Of a stretch of DNA of 64,000 nt, positions 9,024 to 17,415 are shown piece by piece. Made by a program: the position numbers and the translations under genes. Under the pieces are notes generated by a model that saw only the letters and a program-made list of their open reading frames with translations, made no database searches and was not told where the DNA came from. Within the stretch, counting starts at the first letter, position 1; each line of letters begins with the position of its first letter. This stretch comes from Bacteroidota bacterium. GTDB lineage: Bacteria; Bacteroidota; Bacteroidia; Chitinophagales; BACL12. The stretch is taken from the NCBI GenBank assembly GCA_016706865.1, contig JADJIS010000002.1, positions 1,426,001 to 1,490,000 on the forward strand, given 5' to 3'.

Positions 9024-9962
9024 TCATTTATCAATATTATATGCTAATAATGGGATCTGACTATAAAGCGCAATATTTCTTGTTATGCTCATATGGAAAA
9101 TTGTTGCAAATAATCCATGGTGATGCGTAACCATACTTATCATATCAATATTATTTCTGGAAGCGAATTTTTTTATCCCTTCCGTAATATTTTTTTCAGC
9201 AAGAAAATGCAATTGCAACATATCGTTATCTAAATATCTTCTGAAACGATTATGCAATTTATCAATCATCGATTTATTGTAATTTGTTGAATCGGTTAAA
9301 AAGTGCACCGCATGCACTGTAGCTTTATTTTTTTCTGCAAAATTCAATAACCAGGTAATGGTATCATTATCTTTTTCTGTACCTTCAAATGGGATCATAA
9401 TATTTTTAAATATATTATTTTCACTTTGTTCAGGAATTGCAATAACAGGAATTTCTGATTGTTTAATAATATTCCATGTAACTGTTCCGAATAATTTGTC
9501 ATCAACACTATTCGCACCTTTTGTTCCTGTTATAATAAGGTCAACATTATTTGCACGTGCAAAAACCAATATCATTTCAGATGCAAAACCCATTACGGTT
9601 TTAAATTCGATGGGAACCATATTTTGTTGTACTATTTCCTCCGATTCCATGAAGGTTTTCATTTCCAGATCTGCTCTTTCTTTCTGCGTGTTCATCAATT
9701 CCTTTATCATTGCAGGAGGCATGTGCTCATCGGCAAATGGCATATGAAAAACATGTAATACGATCAAAGTAGCGCCCTGAATTTGAGCAATCGAAATTGC
9801 TGATTTTAGCGCTCCCAAAGAATTTATCGAATAGTCCGTTGGCAACAATATTTTTTTGATGTCCGTTGGCAAACTCTTTTCTTTTTTTAAACTCTTCGAT
9901 GATTTGATATCGTTGGAGCCTTTTAACATCGAATTCTCTATATCTGACTCGTAAGTAGCCAT
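9024..9962 (-). CDS. tandem-domain universal stress protein (UspA family)
   Basis: A 312-residue protein with two Usp domains. The first (about 35-180) starts IKKILLPTDYSINSLGAL and keeps the ATP-binding pattern G-x2-G-x9-G-T/S (GTKGANSVDDKLFGTVT). The second (about 185-310, starting FKNIMIPFEGTEKD) lacks that glycine pattern and has THHHGLFATIF instead, so only the first probably binds nucleotide. The first 30 residues are polar and Lys/Ser-rich. It is transcribed ahead of a Crp/Fnr regulator, a pairing that fits an energy- or oxygen-limitation response (inference). Confidence 0.88.
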   Translation of the reverse strand: MATYESDIENSMLKGSNDIKSSKSLKKEKSLPTDIKKILLPTDYSINSLGALKSAISIAQIQGATLIVLHVFHMPFADEHMPPAMIKELMNTQKERADLEMKTFMESEEIVQQNMVPIEFKTVMGFASEMILVFARANNVDLIITGTKGANSVDDKLFGTVTWNIIKQSEIPVIAIPEQSENNIFKNIMIPFEGTEKDNDTITWLLNFAEKNKATVHAVHFLTDSTNYNKSMIDKLHNRFRRYLDNDMLQLHFLAEKNITEGIKKFASRNNIDMISMVTHHHGLFATIFHMSITRNIALYSQIPLLAYNIDK

Positions 9963-10074
9963 TGATTTATATTTTATAGCTCAAAGTTCATTCTTGGTCA
10001 GTAAGGATGGCATGATGTACCTCAAAGTAAAAAATGACTTTTGTCACCATTTGACGATTGAGCAATTTCAAAAT

Positions 10075-10102
10075 AAAAAAACCTGCAGTAGGAAGTGCAG
10101 GT
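10075..10102 (-). terminator. terminator of DUF4468 gene
   Basis: Stem ACCTGCA (10081-10087)/TGCAGGT (10096-10102). The run of A at 10075-10080 becomes a T-tract on the minus strand. The opposite flank also has five T, so it may work both ways. Confidence 0.75.
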
Positions 10103-10140
10103 TTTTGTCAGGATAGAAATGATCCTTATAAATTAGTTAT

Positions 10141-10692
10141 TTACCAGTCCTCTTCCTTTTTTGGAGCTACCGGTCTCACTTCCGATTCCATTGATGCGAT
10201 CAGATCCATCATGAATTTATCTATCTGTGTCAAATATCCCGGTATGTTCTCATCTTTTTTATATGCATCTTCAGTAAGCCATTTTTCTATTCCAAAGTAA
10301 GAATTACCCTCTAAATTCACTTTTGTGATGGTGTATTTAAATCGTCCATCCCGAAACTGAAGTGTAAGGTAGTAATTGATCAAACCTGCTTTCACTTCCT
10401 GATTTTTATCCTTGCGGGTAACATAAAACTGGTGCCGAATATCTATCATTCCCTCCTCTTTACTTTGACTTTTTATCACCTGGCTTGGCGATTTATAGTA
10501 GATCTTCATCCAGGCAAGTGCTACATCATAAAGCGAATCCTTCAAAACACCGGGAACCTGTATAACATCTGTATAGGTTACTAATTTTGTTTCTTCATCT
10601 ATTGGAAAATAGGGTATTTCAATATCAGAAGCTTTTTGTGCGAATAAACCCACACTCAGGAACAAAACGAAAATTAAACTGATTTTTTTCAT
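10141..10692 (-). CDS. DUF4468 domain-containing secreted protein
   Basis: A 183-residue protein with a signal peptide (MKKISLIFVLFLSVGLFAQ). The body matches my recollection of DUF4468 proteins of Bacteroidota: ITYTDVIQV-like start, YDVALAWMKIYYKSPSQVIKSQ, a middle basic beta hairpin (RHQFYVTRKDKN) and YTITKVNLEG. These are small exported proteins of unknown function with a TBP-like fold. It is monocistronic, has its own terminator, and its neighbours (stress regulators, gyrB) give no functional hint. Confidence 0.8.
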   Translation of the reverse strand: MKKISLIFVLFLSVGLFAQKASDIEIPYFPIDEETKLVTYTDVIQVPGVLKDSLYDVALAWMKIYYKSPSQVIKSQSKEEGMIDIRHQFYVTRKDKNQEVKAGLINYYLTLQFRDGRFKYTITKVNLEGNSYFGIEKWLTEDAYKKDENIPGYLTQIDKFMMDLIASMESEVRPVAPKKEEDW

Positions 10693-10831
10693 ACGTGATT
10701 TTAATAATTAGGTTGAATTTTTTTACGAAGATAAGAGGCAAAAATGATACCGTTTACTTTTTTTTACAGCTGTTTTGTTAACAGTTTGTGAAGAAATCTG
10801 CTGCTGCCTTTTTATAATTACTTCATTTCTT

Positions 10832-10839
10832 TACCTTTG
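10832..10839 (+). promoter_or_regulatory. Bacteroidota -7 box (TACCTTTG)
   Basis: An exact TAnnTTTG match 19 bp before the ATG at 10859. It lies inside a longer possible reading frame starting at 10775, arguing that the short form is the real product. Confidence 0.5.
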
Positions 10840-10858
10840 TAGCTATAAATGTAAATCT

Positions 10859-10972
10859 ATGAGTTCTCAATTTTTTGTTGCTTTGGTGGTAGTATGTTAT
10901 GTTCTCGCAGTAGGGGGACTATTCGTAATTGAATACATTAAAAGCAAAAGAGGCAACGGATCAGGGCATTGA
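10859..10972 (+). CDS. small single-pass membrane protein (37 aa)
   Basis: A 37-residue product, MSSQFFVALVVVCYVLAVGG then a charged tail with KSKRG: one hydrophobic helix followed by positive charges, the layout of a small inner-membrane protein with cytoplasmic C-terminus. The frame stays open further upstream (TTG at 10775), but the -7 box at 10832 falls inside that extension. Function unknown. Support is only topology plus promoter, so it remains tentative. Confidence 0.45.
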   Translation: MSSQFFVALVVVCYVLAVGGLFVIEYIKSKRGNGSGH

Positions 10973-11293
10973 ATGAGAAATGAGTAATGAGTAATGAGTT
11001 GCGCCTACTTGGCCGTAATATTATTCTCCTTGCCTCTTAGTACGATTTTCTGAAATAAATCCTCCATTTCACCCGTGAATTAAAGTTCAATTCCACCACA
11101 AAGCCCCAATTATCAATTGTCAATTATCAATTCTCAATTTTTGTTGAAATTTCGTGCATAAATAATCGCCTGAAATACTTAAAAACACTACATTTTTCAG
11201 TATTTAAGTCGTATATTTGCATATTCAAATTTAAAATACAACTTCGCAAGCAAAACAGTAAAATTTACGCCTGAAAAAGAGGTAGAACGATTT
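10973..11293. other. gyrB leader region with simple-sequence tracts
   Basis: Holds ATGAGTAATGAGTAATGAG (about 10979-10999) and a CAATTATCAATTGTCAATT tract (about 11107-11138), then the gyrB promoter and a leader of about 65 nt. No other gene seen. Confidence 0.55.
11212..11219 (+). promoter_or_regulatory. gyrB -7 box (TATATTTG)
   Basis: An exact TAnnTTTG match 74 bp before the gyrB ATG. No clear -33 TTTG partner was seen. Confidence 0.5.
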
Positions 11294-13249
11294 ATGGAAA
11301 AAGAAGAAATTTTAGCACAAGATCACTCCAATTACACAGCCGAGAACATACAAGTATTAGAAGGTCTGGAAGCCGTTAGAAAGCGTCCTGCCATGTATAT
11401 TGGTGATACCGGATTTAAGGGTCTACATCATTTGGTATATGAGGTAGTGGATAACTCTATTGATGAGGCCCTCGCGGGTTACTGTCGCATAATCGATGTT
11501 ACCATCTTACCCGGTAATATTATTCGTGTAAAAGACGACGGAAGAGGAATACCTACCGAGATACATAAAAAGGAAAAAAGATCTGCTTTAGAGGTTGTAA
11601 TGACCGTATTGCACGCCGGTGGAAAATTCGATAAAGACACATATAAGGTTTCCGGAGGATTACACGGTGTGGGTGTGAGTTGCGTTAATGCACTTTCCAA
11701 ACATCTTACCGTAGAAGTTCACCGCAATGGTAAAATGTTCATGCAGGAATATGAAATTGGAAAACCACTTTATCCTGTAAAAGAAACAGGTGATTCCGAT
11801 GTTCATGGAACCTATGTTACTTTCCAACCGGATGATACTATTTTTACCGTAACGGAATTTAAATACGATACATTATTATCGAGAATACGCGAATTGGCTT
11901 ATCTAAATAAAGGAATCAGTCTCACTTTAACCGATGAGCGTGAAGCAGATGAAGAAGGCAAATTCAGAACGGATACTTTTTTGAGTCAGGGTGGATTAGT
12001 GGAATTTGTTAAATTTCTGGATGAAAGTCGCACTTCCATCATTCCTTTTCCAATTTATGCAGAAGGAGGAAAAGATAATGTGATGGTGGAAATCGCTTTG
12101 CAATACAACGATTCTTATAGTGAGAATATCCATTCTTACGTGAATAATATCAATACCATTGAAGGAGGAACCCACGTTGCAGGTTTCCGTCGCGCTCTTA
12201 CAAGAACCTTTAAAGCTTATGGCGATAAAGAAAATATGTTTGAAAAAGCGAAAGTGGAAATTTCCGGCGATGATTTCCGGGAAGGACTTACTGCTTTGAT
12301 CTCCATAAAAGTTCCGGAACCACAATTTGAAGGCCAAACCAAAACCAAATTAGGTAATAATGAGGTAATGGGTATTGTAGATATTATTTCCGGCGAAATG
12401 CTGAATAATTATCTGGAGGAAAATCCAAAACAGGCAAAACTTATTATTGGTAAAGTAATTCTCGCCGCGCAGGCAAGAATTGCAGCAAGAAAAGCCCGTG
12501 AACTTGTTCAGCGCAAAAGTGCGTTTGGCGGTGGTGGATTACCTGGAAAACTTGCCGATTGTCAGGAAAAAGATGCTTCCAAATGCGAATTATACCTTGT
12601 AGAGGGAGACAGCGCCGGTGGAACTGCAAAACAGGGCAGGAACAGAGGATTTCAAGCCATCTTACCATTGAGAGGAAAAATTCTCAACGTGGAAAAAGCA
12701 TTGGATTACAAAATTTTTGACAACGAGGAGATAAAAAATATTTTTACGGCTTTGGGTGTTATGCCGGCTGAAGATAAAACTTTAGATACAGCAAAACTTC
12801 GTTATCACAAGATCATTATCATGACGGATGCCGATGTGGATGGAAGTCATATTACGACTCTTATACTCACTTTCTTTTTTAGAAAATGTTTTGAATTGGT
12901 GAAGGAAGGATATATCTATATTGCAACACCTCCTTTATACCTTGTTAAAAAAGGAAAGGAACAACGTTATTGCTGGAATGATGAAGAAAGAAAGGCCACC
13001 ACTGCAGAATTTGCAAAAGGTGGAAACGAAAGTTCAGTTCACGTTCAACGATATAAGGGTTTGGGAGAGATGAACGCAGAACAACTTTGGGAAACAACAA
13101 TGAATCCCGAAACAAGAACATTGCGTCAGGTAACTATCGACTCCGCAGTAGAAGCTGATCATGTATTTTCTATGTTAATGGGAGATGAAGTTCCACCGCG
13201 CAGAGAATTTATTGAAGCTCATGCTAAATATGCGAATTTGGATGTGTAA
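11294..13249 (+). CDS. gyrB: DNA gyrase subunit B
   Basis: A 651-residue protein with the full GyrB layout. The GHKL ATPase domain includes VLEGLEAVRKRPAMYIGDT, the EVVDNSIDEA Mg/ATP motif, DDGRGIP and GGKFD/GLHGVG. The transducer domain follows, then the TOPRIM domain with LVEGDSAGGTAKQGRNR and MTDADVDGSHI, and the C-terminal tail YKGLGEMNAEQLWETTMNP. It lacks the long insertion of enterobacterial GyrB, as usual for Bacteroidota. It makes type II topoisomerase with GyrA (not in the window) and introduces negative supercoils. ParE-type alternatives are less likely given the sequence. Monocistronic with its own promoter and terminator. Confidence 0.96.
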   Translation: MEKEEILAQDHSNYTAENIQVLEGLEAVRKRPAMYIGDTGFKGLHHLVYEVVDNSIDEALAGYCRIIDVTILPGNIIRVKDDGRGIPTEIHKKEKRSALEVVMTVLHAGGKFDKDTYKVSGGLHGVGVSCVNALSKHLTVEVHRNGKMFMQEYEIGKPLYPVKETGDSDVHGTYVTFQPDDTIFTVTEFKYDTLLSRIRELAYLNKGISLTLTDEREADEEGKFRTDTFLSQGGLVEFVKFLDESRTSIIPFPIYAEGGKDNVMVEIALQYNDSYSENIHSYVNNINTIEGGTHVAGFRRALTRTFKAYGDKENMFEKAKVEISGDDFREGLTALISIKVPEPQFEGQTKTKLGNNEVMGIVDIISGEMLNNYLEENPKQAKLIIGKVILAAQARIAARKARELVQRKSAFGGGGLPGKLADCQEKDASKCELYLVEGDSAGGTAKQGRNRGFQAILPLRGKILNVEKALDYKIFDNEEIKNIFTALGVMPAEDKTLDTAKLRYHKIIIMTDADVDGSHITTLILTFFFRKCFELVKEGYIYIATPPLYLVKKGKEQRYCWNDEERKATTAEFAKGGNESSVHVQRYKGLGEMNAEQLWETTMNPETRTLRQVTIDSAVEADHVFSMLMGDEVPPRREFIEAHAKYANLDV

Positions 13250-13270
13250 TTAATATTAAAAAAATAATCA

Positions 13271-13318
13271 AGCCACGAGTTTGCGAATTTTAAAATTCGT
13301 GAATTCGTGGCTTTTTTT
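13271..13318 (+). terminator. gyrB terminator
   Basis: Stem AGCCACGA (13271-13278)/TCGTGGCT (13305-13312), with a second inner pairing CGAATTTT/AAAATTCG, followed by seven T. Confidence 0.85.
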
Positions 13319-14006
13319 CATCCGTGTTGTAGGTTAAATATGTAGCCACGAATGCACAGTAGTAGTATAGGTTAATTAGAGAGTTTTTAATTAATAGAAG
13401 GTTGTAACAAATAAACAGTCGAATTAAATGAGGTCGGTTTCTACATGATTATTTTACAGCACCATGCTGTGGTGGTTGAAAAACGCAACCGCTTTGTATA
13501 ACAATTAAATCCATGAAAAAATAATAACCCCCGGCTTTAGCCGGTGGGAATGCACGGCCCCCGAAATGGGCTTTAGCCCAAATGAGTATTTTGAATTAAA
13601 CAGTAATGTTTGATGGAGGTGTGCTTTAGTTCCAGTTGTTCATTTAGATTAAATTTTATCATTGATGCTCCTTTTGGGCTAAAGCCCTGCTTCTCGTACC
13701 ATTTGCATCCCTCCGGCTAAAGCCGGGGGTTATTGGTGTTTTTGATTTGAAATAATTTATTTTGTTTTAATTCAACAACTTATTATCAATATAAAATTCT
13801 TGTAACTCCATTAAGACTTTATTAAGATTGATTTTTGCATGATGTTTTCACCTTCGCCATACTGTGGTTGGTGAAAAAACTACGACGTATTAGAATGTTT
13901 ATCGGAAACTAACGCTGGAACTTTTGTAAACCCAAAGAAATAATAAATAACAATCAAAAAATAAAAAATGTTAATCGGAACTCAACCCTGTAAACTTTTG
14001 CTAACC
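13319..14006. other. long noncoding region with large inverted repeat
   Basis: About 690 bp without a supportable gene. It contains the inverted repeat at 13524-13734; the remainder is AT-rich with short palindromes. Confidence 0.6.
13524..13734. repeat. large inverted repeat (about 60-bp arms)
   Basis: Left arm 13524-13582 runs from AACCCCCGGCTTTAGCCGG to GGGCTTTAGCCCAAA. Right arm 13672-13734 is its near reverse complement. Each arm also holds two small palindromes (GGCTTTAGCC and GGGCTTTAGCCC). The roughly 90-bp loop has no open frame. Probably a MITE or paired REP elements. Confidence 0.75.
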
Positions 14007-14058
14007 CAGAACCGAAACATGTAGTGATCGACGAAGGAGATCTACTACATGTCAGAAC
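14007..14058. repeat. 52-bp dispersed palindromic element, copy 1
   Basis: It differs by a single base from the copy at 23502-23553. ACATGTAGT and ACTACATGT form the outer arms, with GATC/GATC inside. It abuts the stop codon of the next gene. Confidence 0.8.
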
Positions 14059-14652
14059 TTATAACCCTATATTAAACCCCATCCGTATCGACCAGGGATT
14101 AATATAAATTGATTCCGCAGAATGCAGCACATCATATAATGCCATGATCTGAAAACGTGCATTATTACTTATCTGATAATTATATCCTGCACCGACAAAA
14201 AGAGCAGGAACAGCACCGGTATATTCTCCGAGAGTTACATCTTCAAAAGTGAATTTGTACCATGAATATTCATATTCGGCATGTGCGAAAATTCCGAATA
14301 TCAGATCGTATTGAGAAAATATGCGGGCACCCATTACAGTTGCCTTATAATCGTAGAAATTGTAAACATTATAATTTTCACTTAAATATTGATAGGTGAA
14401 TCCTACTCCTGAAGTAAGGTCTTCTGTAATTCTATACCCCACCAATGGCGAAATTTCTATAAAAGTGGCATTGCCAAATTGTGCACTTACGTTTCCACCC
14501 ACAATAATTTTATCCTTCCATTTTTTTTCAGAAAAATCTTCTGCTTCTGCATCCTTCTCTTCCTGCTCAATAGTTTGCGTCTGAGCAAAACTTTGTGCTG
14601 TTACAAAATAGCATAGAAATGACAAAAGCAATATTCGAATCTTAATTTGCAT
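14059..14652 (-). CDS. outer-membrane beta-barrel protein
   Basis: A 197-residue protein with a signal peptide (MQIKIRILLLSFLCYFVTAQSFAQ), an acidic linker (EQEEKDAEAEDFSEKKW) and about eight amphipathic strands (IIVGGNVSAQFG, FIEISPLVGYRI, ALFVGAGYNYQI). It ends in IRMGFNIGL. This is the layout of small OmpW/OmpX-like eight-stranded barrels. No specific family recognised. The TAA stop directly touches a dispersed 52-bp repeat, so the 3' end of the gene may have been set by that insertion. Confidence 0.75.
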   Translation of the reverse strand: MQIKIRILLLSFLCYFVTAQSFAQTQTIEQEEKDAEAEDFSEKKWKDKIIVGGNVSAQFGNATFIEISPLVGYRITEDLTSGVGFTYQYLSENYNVYNFYDYKATVMGARIFSQYDLIFGIFAHAEYEYSWYKFTFEDVTLGEYTGAVPALFVGAGYNYQISNNARFQIMALYDVLHSAESIYINPWSIRMGFNIGL

Positions 14653-14810
14653 AGCTGTTTAACGGATTTTCCCTGTGTAAAATTAGATATTTTATGTAAA
14701 GCAAATGTCATAAAACCACAATTATCGTTCCTTATTTTAATGCTTTACTAATCAGATGAGGTGATTCACACGAAAAATCATGAACTTTGCTAAAAACACG
14801 TAATAAACCA

Positions 14811-17012
14811 ATGGGAACACCTCTATCTTTAAGCTATAATCAAAACCTCATGACATTTTTCAGGAAGATGAAGATCCATTGGCGGGTGGTCCTCTTTTTT
14901 ATACTGCTCATTTTATTGCCTTTTATCCTTTTTTCGGCTCCAACCAACAAGTTTTCAGCAAGAAATTTCGTTTTGCTTTTACCGGCAGATGATACTATAC
15001 CTGAATTTGTGGTTGTTTCCACTCCGGATACATTAAAAGAAAATTTCACCGCAATTTATTCATCACTTACTTTTGCCCTTGATAGTATACCGGCGGATAC
15101 CGTTTCATTAACTGCTATTCCCGATGCTCAATTAAATCTCGGGCTTGGTGCGGGAGTTCCTGTCACACTTAAATTCGCTCCTTATCCAATGGCACTTTTG
15201 CCACAAGAAATAAAGGTAAAACCTGTAGATGACGACATTTTTGAAGATTGGCATTATGGAAATATCACCTTTTTGATCGATGCAGTAGGATCAGGATTTG
15301 ACGAATTGGTAATAAACGACTTGCAATATTTAATTGAAGATAATGATCTTATGCCCGGTATAAATTATATTGTGGATGCAGATACCTTTTTAACCGAAGG
15401 ACTAACCGGTGTTGAATTATTATTTTCTATGAATTCCATTCCAACCGACACCGTTATCATTACAATAGATCCCGATGATCAAATGCGTATTACCGGAATT
15501 CCCGGTGAAGCAGTGAATTTAATTTTTCCACCAAATGCATCCAGTCTGAGTTTGGATGGAGTAAATATACGTGCTGCAGATGATGCAATTTATGAAGGAT
15601 TGCATAGTGGTACTGTTCATTATACAATTACTTCCGACGATATTGTTTATTCAGGATTTATTATCCCAGATCTTACTTATGTTATTTATGATAATGATAG
15701 TGTTCCGGGGATAAATGCAGTAATTAATTTAGATACTTTTTTAACGGAAGGACTTACCGGAGTTGATCTGCTTTTTGCATTAAAATCTATTCCTTCCGAT
15801 ACCGTAAAAATAACTGTTGATCCTGATGTTCAAATGCGTATCACCGGAATTCCAGGCGAAGCTGTGGAATTAATATTTGCTCCAAATGCATCGAGCTTAA
15901 ATTTTGAAGGAGTTAGCATTCGCGCATATGATGATACGGAATTTGAAGGTACACATTCCGGATTAATTCAATTTACCATTAATACTTTGGATACAAATTA
16001 TAATGATCTATTAATTGATGATATAATTTATACAATAATTGATAATGACAGCGCATCGGAAATTCATCTTTCTATTCCTGCAACTTTAGAAGTTACGGAA
16101 GGTGATGGAGAAATTCCCGTTGAAATTCATTTAGCTTCCGTTCCAACGGATACTGTTTTTATAAATGTGATCCCTAATCTGCAACTGCGACTGGCAGGGG
16201 CTCCGGGAGAATTATACCAATTGGTATTTCCACCAAATGGAACTGCATTGAATCCACATATTGCTATTGTGAAAGCATATGATGATTTGATCTTTGAGGG
16301 AACACATTCGGGGGAAGTTAGTTTTGAAATAATTACTACTGATGTTGATTATGCTGCATTCTCCTTAGATCCATTTGAGGTAGTAATATTTGATAACGAT
16401 CTTGAGCCGGGTATTGTGATAGAAGATACCACTTCACTGGCAGGAACTGAAGGCGATAGTATTTTATTTTTTAATGTTGTTTTATCAAGTATACCATTGT
16501 CAACGGTTACTATTAATCTTCAACCTGATGATCAATTGGATCTTGGTAAGGGGCATGGAACATTAGTTTCTCACAAATTCAGAGGCGACAGTGCATTAAT
16601 TGCAAGATTAGTTGATGTATTTATTTTCGATGATCCATTTTATGAGGGTTTGCATATTGGAACCATAGAATGTAGTATTATTACAGGAGATACTATTTAT
16701 TCTGCATTCACCATTCCTGATATTATTGTTGATATTACAGATAATGATGGAGTTGATATTGTAGAATTCGATCCTACCCAATTTAATATCTATCCTACTG
16801 TTTCTTCCGGTATTGTTCAATTTGAAATACCGGATTTAACAGATAAAATTACTTTATGGGTTTATAATAATGCCGGAAATTTAGCTGCAACACGATCTGT
16901 CCATGCAAATTCAGGTTCCGTTGATCTTAGTGATCTTCCATCCGGATTGTATACCATCACCACCGAAATTAACAGTAAAAAATATTACTGCAGAATTAGT
17001 ATTTTGCGTTGA
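14811..17012 (+). CDS. multi-repeat Calx-beta-like surface protein with T9SS sorting domain
   Basis: About 733 residues from ATG 14811; ATG 14850 or 14868 is possible, and a TTG at 14787 is in frame but unlikely. An N-terminal hydrophobic segment (WRVVLFFILLILLPFILF) serves as signal or anchor. Five repeats of roughly 110 residues follow, each with a TEG start, SIPTDTV, QMRITGIPGEAV, DD-x-YEGLHSG and closing DND, resembling Calx-beta domains. The last 75 residues (FNIYPTVSSG, LPSGLYTITT, YYCRISILR) fit a T9SS type A sorting domain. Repeats 2 and 3 are very similar in DNA, suggesting recent duplication. Likely secreted and surface attached, with possible calcium binding; exact role unknown. 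Confidence 0.75.
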   Translation: MGTPLSLSYNQNLMTFFRKMKIHWRVVLFFILLILLPFILFSAPTNKFSARNFVLLLPADDTIPEFVVVSTPDTLKENFTAIYSSLTFALDSIPADTVSLTAIPDAQLNLGLGAGVPVTLKFAPYPMALLPQEIKVKPVDDDIFEDWHYGNITFLIDAVGSGFDELVINDLQYLIEDNDLMPGINYIVDADTFLTEGLTGVELLFSMNSIPTDTVIITIDPDDQMRITGIPGEAVNLIFPPNASSLSLDGVNIRAADDAIYEGLHSGTVHYTITSDDIVYSGFIIPDLTYVIYDNDSVPGINAVINLDTFLTEGLTGVDLLFALKSIPSDTVKITVDPDVQMRITGIPGEAVELIFAPNASSLNFEGVSIRAYDDTEFEGTHSGLIQFTINTLDTNYNDLLIDDIIYTIIDNDSASEIHLSIPATLEVTEGDGEIPVEIHLASVPTDTVFINVIPNLQLRLAGAPGELYQLVFPPNGTALNPHIAIVKAYDDLIFEGTHSGEVSFEIITTDVDYAAFSLDPFEVVIFDNDLEPGIVIEDTTSLAGTEGDSILFFNVVLSSIPLSTVTINLQPDDQLDLGKGHGTLVSHKFRGDSALIARLVDVFIFDDPFYEGLHIGTIECSIITGDTIYSAFTIPDIIVDITDNDGVDIVEFDPTQFNIYPTVSSGIVQFEIPDLTDKITLWVYNNAGNLAATRSVHANSGSVDLSDLPSGLYTITTEINSKKYYCRISILR

Positions 17013-17415
17013 TAAACTATTTGAGTATTACGCAATGGTTGTGTTTCGGCACATGGTTGTGGTTTTTAACCAATTGCAGTTGGGCGAGTAGTTATTAATC
17101 CGGAATTAATCTTATTTACCGGCATATCGAAAACTCCCGAATATAAATTGAATTTTTTTTAGCTGGAATGATAAAATAATATTCCATTGAATATTATATT
17201 ACCACAAGCCGCGGAGTTGCTCCAAGAAATTCTTGTTGGAACTATACTTTAATTATTGCTTAGCATTCATAGGTTCATTTTGATGTTGAAACATCACCTT
17301 TAAGTTTGCCTCGAAATTGCCAAGGCAATTTCGAGGTAAATATCACCTCACACATTGACCTTCGTCACCTTTCCCACATGCACAAAAATTGAAATTTGCA
17401 TATAAACCAACTGCT
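17013..17415. other. intergenic region with 13-bp perfect hairpin
   Basis: About 400 bp without a gene. Notable are the palindrome TGATGT/ACATCA (17281-17296) and CCTCGAAATTGCC/GGCAATTTCGAGG (17309-17336). The hmgA promoter should lie in the last 100 bp, but no exact -7 box was found. Confidence 0.55.
17309..17336. repeat. 13-bp perfect inverted repeat upstream of hmgA
   Basis: CCTCGAAATTGCC (17309-17321), AA loop, GGCAATTTCGAGG (17324-17336). No T-tract follows, so it is not a typical terminator. It may be an operator or a mobile repeat; it lies 80 bp before the hmgA start. Confidence 0.6.

Noticed and set aside
9005..9034. Longer Crp/Fnr start at TTG 9034
   Set aside because: It overlaps the upstream stress-protein gene, and an ATG at 9004 gives the normal family length.
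10775..10858. N-terminal extension of the 37-residue membrane protein
   Set aside because: A -7 promoter box lies inside the extension and the extra residues are Cys-rich without sense for a signal.
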